Source: Desulforamulus aquiferis (lineage in GTDB: Bacteria; Bacillota; Desulfotomaculia; Desulfotomaculales; Desulfotomaculaceae). From it: a stretch of DNA of 34,314 nucleotides. Of this stretch, positions 28,684 through 34,314 are shown piece by piece. The notes beneath the pieces were generated by a model, which was not told the DNA's origin, did not search any database, and saw only the letters and a program-made list of their open reading frames with translations. The stretch is taken from contig AWVY01000032.1 in NCBI GenBank assembly GCA_004143605.1, positions 166,273 through 200,586 on the forward strand. The letters are read 5' to 3'. Both the position numbers and the translations under genes were made by a program. Position 1 is the stretch's first letter. Each line of letters begins with the position of its first letter.

Positions 28684-29718
28684 TCAAAGCTTCTGATTTA
28701 TTGTCTGCCAAAAATCGTCATTCTCAAAACCCATGCGCCAGAATCCAACACCAGCTAAGTTATAAGAATTTACAAAGCCCAATTTAATTCCCAGGCTATA
28801 TTTATTTTCGAACCAGACTTCATGCTTCTGGGTGCCTGTCCAATAGTAAAAATATGGGGAACTGCTTTTATTATCCCAGCGAACCTGGGCTCCTGTATTT
28901 TTTATGATGCTATCCACGTTATTCCATTTCACTGATTTTGTACTAGCCGCTGACCAATCATAGCCATAGGTAGCCAGTCCCAGGATCACCTTCTGGGAAG
29001 GCATCTGGCTTACTGCAAAATCCAAAACCTTTTGCACCCAGGGCAAGGAAGCTATTGGCCCAGGCTTTCCACCAAACCAGTGTTCATCATAGGTCATTAG
29101 CATTACATAATCACAGGCTCTGCCGATTTCCCGGTAGTCATAGCCACCGGACCAGCTATTATTGAGCTGGTCACTGGTCTTCGCCGGTACAGCTGCTGTT
29201 AACAAATAGCCCGGCTGTAAAAGCCCCTTTAACTCCCACAAAAATTTACTGTAATCATCTCTGTTCTTGGGTGGAATAGCCTCAAGGTCTATATTTACAC
29301 CGGCATAACCTTCTTTTTTAACTAACGAGGTAATATTCTGGGCCAGCTGCCAACGTTTCTGAGGGTTACCTAATACTGCCGCTGCGGTTGCGGTATCCAT
29401 ACCATTATGTATGTTATGTACCACCAAAAGAGGCTTTACTCCTTTACTTTTGGCCAGTTCTATACCTTCAGAGGGAGGAAAATCCACCACCAATCCTCCG
29501 TTTGAGTTTATCCTGGCAGCAAAGGTTGCAATGTAATCTAAATTAGCATGATTTTTAGCTAGGGAATTATAGGAATCCTTATCGGTGTACCAATCCTTAG
29601 AATAGTAGCCCAAAACTATAGGTTTTTGTTTTGTATTAGCAGAGGCCGGCGTAACAAATAAAATGGTAACCAGGTACAGGAACAGGAATCCAAGTGTTGT
29701 CCATCTTCTCTTCGTCAT
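28684..29718 (-). CDS. Secreted glycoside hydrolase family 18 protein (spore-lytic type)
   Basis: This 344-residue protein has a signal peptide (1-27, LGFLFLYLVTILFVTPASA) and a single GH18 TIM barrel. The catalytic strand reads GVNIDLEAI; the DxE pair replaces the full DxxDxDxE of chitinases, as in the spore cortex proteins YaaH/SleL. Further strands are VLGYYSKDW at the start, YVMLMTYDEHWFGG, and VILGLATYGYDW with GVGFWRMGFEND at the end. The likely substrate is peptidoglycan N-acetylglucosamine linkages. No LysM repeats are present, unlike YaaH. The ATG at 29718 follows CAGGAGG. There is no frame break. A GH18 without binding modules could also be a chitinase-like enzyme of other use. Confidence 0.88.
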   Translation of the reverse strand: MTKRRWTTLGFLFLYLVTILFVTPASANTKQKPIVLGYYSKDWYTDKDSYNSLAKNHANLDYIATFAARINSNGGLVVDFPPSEGIELAKSKGVKPLLVVHNIHNGMDTATAAAVLGNPQKRWQLAQNITSLVKKEGYAGVNIDLEAIPPKNRDDYSKFLWELKGLLQPGYLLTAAVPAKTSDQLNNSWSGGYDYREIGRACDYVMLMTYDEHWFGGKPGPIASLPWVQKVLDFAVSQMPSQKVILGLATYGYDWSAASTKSVKWNNVDSIIKNTGAQVRWDNKSSSPYFYYWTGTQKHEVWFENKYSLGIKLGFVNSYNLAGVGFWRMGFENDDFWQTINQKL

Positions 29719-29744
29719 GTTTCCTCCTGTATGTAGGTTATTAA

Positions 29745-29757
29745 CAGACCAGGTCTG
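29745..29757. promoter_or_regulatory. Perfect palindrome upstream of the GH18 gene
   Basis: CAGACCAGGTCTG is a perfect 13-base palindrome with a central A, 27 bases before the GH18 start codon. It could be an operator or a leader hairpin. It is unproven. Confidence 0.3.
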
Positions 29758-29827
29758 CCTCTTTAAAGCATAACAGGAAGAATAATTACTATGAACCCCT
29801 ATAATATTTCCATTTCTGAGATAAATT

Positions 29828-29836
29828 TGTTATAAT
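29828..29836 (+). promoter_or_regulatory. Extended -10 promoter of the DUF212-MFS-deacetylase operon
   Basis: TGTTATAAT is a perfect extended -10 (TGnTATAAT), about 115 bases before the DUF212 start. No strong -35 was seen. Confidence 0.5.
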
Positions 29837-29950
29837 TCTTTGGAATATTATGTAAGCCTTTGTCTGATTATTTGTCTTAGCAAGGATTTACCCTATGCCT
29901 CAGAGAATAACTTATAATTTAGTAACTATCTTTCTCTCGAGGTGAATAAT

Positions 29951-30400
29951 TTGGAGCAAGTCTTTTATTGGCTTATTCAAAATAAAATACTTTGTGCACC
30001 TTTATCTGCATTCCTAACTGCACAAGCATTAAAGGGTATTCTAGCATCAATCCGCAGCAAAGAGTGGCAATGGAATAGGTTTTTTGAGGCCGGTGGCATG
30101 CCTAGTTCCCATTCTGCCATGGTTACTGCACTGGCAACAGTAGCCGGGCTTAGTTATGGTTGGTCTTCTTCCCTTTTTACAATTACTGCCATCTTTTCCA
30201 TTATTGTCATGTACGATGCCATGGGTGTCAGGCGTGCTGCGGGAAATCAAGCTAAGATACTTAATCAAATATTAGAAGAAATAGGTCGGCAAGATGGTAA
30301 GCAAAATGTCAAGGCCTTGAAGGAACTCATCGGGCATACCCCTGCCGAAGTTGCTGCTGGCGCAGTAATCGGTATAATCATGGCGGCCGTTGTATATTAA
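29951..30400 (+). CDS. DUF212 (divergent PAP2 family, YuiD-like) membrane protein
   Basis: This membrane protein of about 149 residues is related to PAP2-type phosphatases. The conserved motif GGMPSSHSAMVTAL contains the SSHS of PAP2 active sites; MYDAMGVRRAAGNQA, GHTPAEVAAGAVIGI and a short hydrophobic C-terminus follow. The real function is unknown; lipid-phosphate hydrolysis is possible. I choose the TTG at 29951, 6 bases after GAGGTG, rather than the GTG at 29942, which lies inside that ribosome site. It is the first of three closely packed genes, 14 bases before the MFS gene. Confidence 0.88.
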   Translation: MEQVFYWLIQNKILCAPLSAFLTAQALKGILASIRSKEWQWNRFFEAGGMPSSHSAMVTALATVAGLSYGWSSSLFTITAIFSIIVMYDAMGVRRAAGNQAKILNQILEEIGRQDGKQNVKALKELIGHTPAEVAAGAVIGIIMAAVVY

Positions 30401-30414
30401 GGAGCGACTGAAAT

Positions 30415-31618
30415 TTGTTCAAATCATTAGGTTTCTCTTCCACCGATTATCTTTTAATATTACTACTCTTGCTAACCGAAATGGCTAGGAGTGCCTTCTT
30501 TTTAACATTCTGGCCCCTCTATTCAACACATTACTTAAACTTTTCCGTAATTGTTGCAGGAGTAGTTGTATCGGCACATTATTTAAGTGAAACTCTTTTT
30601 AAGGTAGCAGCAGGCAGCCAATTAGATCGCTATGGTCGGCCCGTGCTAGTATTGGGTCTTATTTTAAGCCTTATTTCACTTTTGCTAATTTACCGACAAC
30701 AGCACCATATACCAATAATTATATTATCTTGCCTATTTGGCATTGGCTTTGCGCCGGTTTGGTTAGCTGTGATTAGTAACGTTGCCCCCGTCAATATTGC
30801 CAACCGGGCAGCTAGAATAGGTATAGTTTTCTCTGCCTGGCTGGCCGGTGCCGGCATTGGCTCTGTGGGGGTTAACTTTATACTGACAATCGGATTCCTG
30901 CAAACATTTCATATTATCATGGCTAGCTGGGTTTTTTGTGTTATTTTAGTACTAATAACACCCCTCAAGATAAATACCAGTCCCCAGGGAAGCTCAGTTC
31001 TAGAGCAGTTTAAGAAGCTTTTAGATAACCAGATTACAATTAAAATTTTGTTACCCGGCATGTTCCTACAAACCCTGGCTGCCAGCCTGTTACTTCCAAT
31101 ACTACCCATCTATGCCACCACTGAATTGGGTCTAGATTCCCAAGGCTATGGCTGGCTGCTGATTGCTGGAGGAACTGCCGCCGTGGCCCTGCTTTTTCCC
31201 ATGGGCAAGCTGGTAGATCGATTACCCTTAAAGGTTTCTTTAACCTCGGGTTTTCTTTTGAGTGCACTCTTTTTATTTATGGTACCTTTAACCCGCAACT
31301 ACTCCCTAGTAATGGCTTAGTAATTATGGTAGGCATGTCCTACGCCTTTTTATTACCAGCTGGAATACTTTATTAGCAAAGGTGATTCCCCCTGAGCGTC
31401 AGGCAACAGGTTGGGGTATTTTTTCTACTCTGGAGGGTTTAGGTATAGCAGCGGGGCCAATAATTGGCGGAGCCATTTCTGCCTGGCTGCATCCTGGCGG
31501 GGCAATCTTTTTAAGTTCATTAATTTTAGCCGGTATGGGATGTTTTTATTTGTACTATCCCTTTGAAAAATTGACCATCAAACCAGGAGTTGATGTCAAT
31601 GTCAATAAGCTTTCTTGA
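30415..31618 (+). CDS. MFS transporter (frame-broken)
   Basis: This is a 12-TM major facilitator of about 401 residues. Loop 2-3 has AAGSQLDRYGRPVLV, a variant of the MFS signature, and loop 8-9 has PMGKLVDRLPLKV. The C-terminal half continues after two dropped bases near 31317 and 31353 with LLPAWNTLLAKVIPPERQATG and GWGIFSTLEGLGIAAGPIIGG. The substrate is unknown. It starts with TTG at 30415 after AAGGAG, and its last 20 bases overlap the deacetylase start, so translation is coupled. Placed between a PAP2-like protein and a sugar deacetylase, it may serve envelope metabolism; that is inference. Confidence 0.86.
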
Positions 31619-32939
31619 GGCTTTAGGCATACTACTTTTTTGCTACACTGCTTTACCCACCCTTTGGGGACGCACCTTGAGTCTAGGTGTTTTTTCTAAG
31701 GGCAATAAAAAACACCCCTTCGTGGCTTTGACCTTTGATGATGGTCCCGATCCCCAGGTCACACCACAATTATTGGCCATACTCAAAGAGCATGGGATCA
31801 AGGCAACTTTTTTTCTTGTTGGCCAGCATGCAGCTGAGAACCCAGCCTTAGTTAGGCGTATCAAGGCAGAAGGTCATTCCCTGGGCACCCATGGCTTTGG
31901 CCACAAATTTGCCTGGTTTCAAGGTCCAATAGGGTCTATAAGGGAAATCTCTAAAGGAAATGAAGTAATTAGACAAATTACAGGAGAAAATACCCAGTTT
32001 TTTAGACCTGCCTGGGGTGTTTTCAACCTCTTTTCCTTTTTTTACCCTCGGTTTAAAGGTCAGAAGTTAGTTCTCTGGTCATTGATGAGTTGGGATTGGA
32101 GTCCTCGATATTCTTCCAATGAAATCCTCAACTCCGTTACCCGCAATATTAGACCCGGTTCCGTTATTATTTTGCATGACCGCTGCACTAAACCTATTGC
32201 CTCTGATAATGGACCCACTAAGATGCTGGAGCCTTGCCTACAATAATTCAATATCTTAAAACAAATAACCTTAAGGCAGTAAACCTGGAAACCATGTATG
32301 CCTTTAGGGAAGCCGGGTTATTCAAGAGGTCTTTACTCCAAATCTGGAATGTATGGGAATTATGCTTTGATAAGCTGGCAGGTCTAAAGCCGGTGGGAGG
32401 GCAAAAAACAGCCTATTCCGCCTGGCTGTTAGGAAATATCGGGGCAGCATAATCAAACTGCCGGACGGAACCTGCTTAAAGCCGGGAGACAGAATAGGTG
32501 AGCTTCATTTAAATAATAACCTATTACATGCCATTACTTCAAAAAATCCCTCGGCTGAAGGATTAGGCATCAATGTCCTTAAGGAACTAGACGTTCCCTG
32601 CCCATCCTGGCACAGGTTATATCCCAGGACCCCGCCTATAAAAGCGTTAAGGCATTAATAGGCGTTACCATGATACATAGGGGCACCACCCGGTTGGGCT
32701 TTTATGTTTATGAGCTTTCGCCGGGTATAAGGTCAATTGTCGCCTGGTATCAGCGCTGGTTGCTATTTTTACTTCATCCCGGTGGATTGTCTCATTTGAA
32801 ACGCCAATGGAAAAAGCTAGTTCCAAAAAAAGTAATCATTTCAAAGGATGAATTGCTTAATCGTTACCTCAATGAAGGTTCTTCCTGGTCGGACAGGGGA
32901 AAAACCAGACCTGCCAGCGGTAGTATTAATGCACGGTAG
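31599..32939 (+). CDS. NodB-type polysaccharide deacetylase with YkoP-like C-terminal domain (frame-broken)
   Basis: This protein has about 447 residues. After an N-terminal membrane anchor (about 5-25) comes a NodB deacetylase domain (about 40-240). Motif 1 is ALTFDDGPDP, motif 2 is HSLGTHGFGH, motif 3 is FRPAWG, then DWSPR and VIILHD. The substrate is probably an N-acetylated cell-wall or exopolysaccharide sugar. The last ~180 residues (VWELCFDKLAGL, VRKYRGSIIKLPDG, GVTMIHRGTTRLGFYVYEL, FLLHPGG) resemble Bacillus YkoP, from memory. The ATG at 31599 is 9 bases after AGGAG. Breaks near 32235, 32419 and 32592 are each repaired by one base. The stop lies inside the terminator stem. Confidence 0.85.
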
Positions 32940-34132
32940 TCATTACCGTGCTTTTCTTTTAGCAGGTTTTCAGCATCCTGCCAATTATCGCAGTGTTTAA
33001 TAAATGGGATTTTCTCTTTGGCCTTTGGCAATTCTGAAAGCATTATTACTTCGTAATCCTTTAGTAAATTGCACAACACGTAGCTTTATGCCTCCGAGTT
33101 CAAAACCCTTCTCCTTGAAGTGCTGAAGAACCTTCGAGACAGAGCCACAATTAATCCATTCCTCAAAGATGGCATCACCCATACCTTCCTGGCATCTGGC
33201 AATTAGAACTATTGTTCCGCCCTTCTTACATACTTTAGAGGCATTCACCAGGGCTTTAACTGCCTGGTAAAGATTAAGGTCTCTGGGATATCCACCCCCT
33301 CCCGCAATGACCACTTCTTCCTGGGCAGGAAGTGGGAGGCGATGCATACTTTCGCTGAACTTACAGCCTTCCCGCCAGGCAGTTTCTAGCTCACCTGAAA
33401 ATATCCCGGCTATCTCATTATTATGGTTAAGCACTATGTTGATCGTAAAATCAACCCCCACTAAACGGGCTGCTTCCAATATTTGATTATGAATGGGATT
33501 ATCTAAAATTTTGCCCGGCCCCACTCCCCCCTTTGTCATCATCCTATGGTTATGTTCTATTGTTTTTCTACCGCATATGCCGGGCATGATTAATTTGGGG
33601 CCGCCCGAAAAACCAGCCAGATTGTGAGGCATTATTGCTCCCACAGTGATAATCAGTTCGGCGCCTGAGATTTCAGAGTTTACTAATAGCTCTATCCCAT
33701 CCCCTAGCATTCCTATTAATACCAGGTCTTTGTCACAGTTATGGTTCTGAATTTTAATTTCCTTAGCTAACGCACCAAAGGTATTTCTTATTTCGTCATC
33801 TGTATTAGGACGGTGTGCCCCTGTGGCTATTAAGATATGAATTTGACTTTTTTGAAGGTCTGCTTTCTGGAATTCTGCAAGATTGGCGGTATTATTATGG
33901 AATGAGGTACTGGCCTTGAAATGTCGGTAACCACTATAACTATTTTTTTAGGTCTTTTTTCCCTTGCTATTTCCTCCAGGGTTTTTCTATTAATAGGATT
34001 GTTTAATGCCTTAGCTATAGCTTCTTCAGGTTTAGGTACACCGGGAAATTGAACTGATAAGATTCCCGCAAGGTTTTGTTCCTTAATGTTAATAGGCATT
34101 GCTTGGCTGCCATATTTTATTGATACCTCCAA
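32864..34132 (-). CDS. larA: LarA family protein, nickel-dependent lactate racemase-like (frame-broken)
   Basis: LarA enzymes racemise or epimerise 2-hydroxy acids using a nickel-pincer cofactor bound to a Lys. The N-terminal domain has VTDISRPVP and ATGAHRP. The cofactor segment HNLAGFSGGPKLIMPG keeps the His and, ten residues on, the Lys that anchors the cofactor in LarA, so it may be active. Length is about 423 residues, as expected. The TTG at 34132 follows GGGGGTG; an ATG at 34183 lies in a terminator loop and is rejected. Breaks near 33874, 33090 and 33083 need one base each. No larB, larC or larE is in the window, so the substrate and cofactor supply are open. The last 76 bases overlap the convergent deacetylase gene. 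Confidence 0.85.
32931..32960 (+). terminator. Terminator of the DUF212-MFS-deacetylase operon, inside larA coding sequence
   Basis: GCACGGTA pairs perfectly with TACCGTGC around a 5-base loop, followed by TTTTCTTTT. The deacetylase stop codon is in the 5' arm. On the other strand the same bases encode the C-terminus of the LarA-like protein. Confidence 0.85.
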
Positions 34133-34163
34133 GACTTCACCCCCGCATTCCTTAGTCTGTCCC

Positions 34164-34201
34164 AATAAAGAAGCAGGACTCATTGTCCTGCTTCTTTTAT
34201 T
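34164..34201. terminator. Bidirectional terminator upstream of larA
   Basis: AATAAAGAAGCAGGAC pairs with GTCCTGCTTCTTTTATT (16 bp, one bulge) around a 5-base loop. T-rich ends are found on both strands. It probably ends transcription coming from the right; the larA transcript must start after it. Confidence 0.75.
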
Positions 34202-34314
34202 GTCGAGAAACTACCTATATTCGGGTTTTAATAATCCCTCACGACTCCTCCCTCCGCAGTGGACAGCGCTAATCCCTTGCTTCGGGCAAATGGGCCGCCT
34301 TCGAGTAAACATCG
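34201..34314. repeat. Fold-back repeat, copy 2 (cut by the window end)
   Basis: This 114-base stretch is about 96% identical to 20768-20883, in the same orientation, with two single-base indels and three substitutions by eye. It is cut exactly at the centre of the fold-back, so its right arm is unseen. It abuts a terminator, as copy 1 abuts hairpins. Confidence 0.85.

Noticed and set aside
34133-34183. Upstream ATG start for the LarA-like protein at 34183
   Set aside because: That ATG is in the loop of a strong terminator hairpin, and the TTG at 34132 has a GGGGGTG ribosome site and fits family length.

Overview
This window looks like a piece of a moderately AT-rich, spore-forming Firmicute of the class Clostridia. 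A Desulfotomaculum/Desulforamulus-like member of the Peptococcaceae is my best guess, from memory of gene content only. The signs are a PyrR-attenuated pyr operon, a YqhV-type small membrane protein, a GH18 spore-lytic type hydrolase, a DUF5665 protein, a LarA-family protein, frequent TTG/GTG starts and strong GGAGG ribosome sites. No rRNA, tRNA, CRISPR array, prophage or transposase gene was found.

Layout. Positions 1-6000 (minus strand) hold the pyrimidine operon pyrR-pyrB-pyrC-carA-carB, with carB cut by the window start. There is a promoter upstream of pyrR and two complete PyrR attenuators, one before pyrR and one before pyrB. Positions 6027-8853 hold a yqhV homologue, an MFS transporter and a ComA-type phosphosulfolactate synthase with its terminator. 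Positions 8856-13834 (minus) are a three-gene signalling operon: a large membrane hybrid histidine kinase, a CheR methyltransferase and a receiver-first histidine kinase. Then come mgtE (minus), a PAS-GGDEF-HD-GYP protein (plus), a UPF0756 membrane protein, a DUF5665 protein, a type II NADH dehydrogenase-like flavoprotein and rluD. Positions 20.7-21.1 kb carry a large fold-back repeat. It is followed by an ACT-PAS-sigma54 activator and a Cache-HAMP-GGDEF diguanylate cyclase (both minus).

Positions 24.5-28.6 kb (minus) are a probable iron operon, feoA-feoB-dacF-fur, behind a promoter abutted by a near-consensus Fur box. Positions 28.7-32.9 kb contain a secreted GH18 hydrolase (minus) and a plus-strand operon: a DUF212 (divergent PAP2-like) protein, an MFS transporter, and a NodB deacetylase with a YkoP-like tail. 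A LarA-family protein (minus) follows. The window ends inside a second copy of the fold-back repeat.

Quality caveat. Fifteen genes are split by about forty frame breaks. Every one I examined is repaired by adding one base, usually in a short homopolymer, and the protein then reads through with all family motifs. I therefore treat these genes as intact genes in a sequence with systematic base-dropping errors, not as pseudogenes. The gene coordinates below span the whole repaired gene. No clearly new multi-gene system was found. The most unusual items are the fold-back repeat family, the nested hairpin after mgtE, the missing start codon of cheR behind an in-frame TAG, and terminators lying inside coding sequence.
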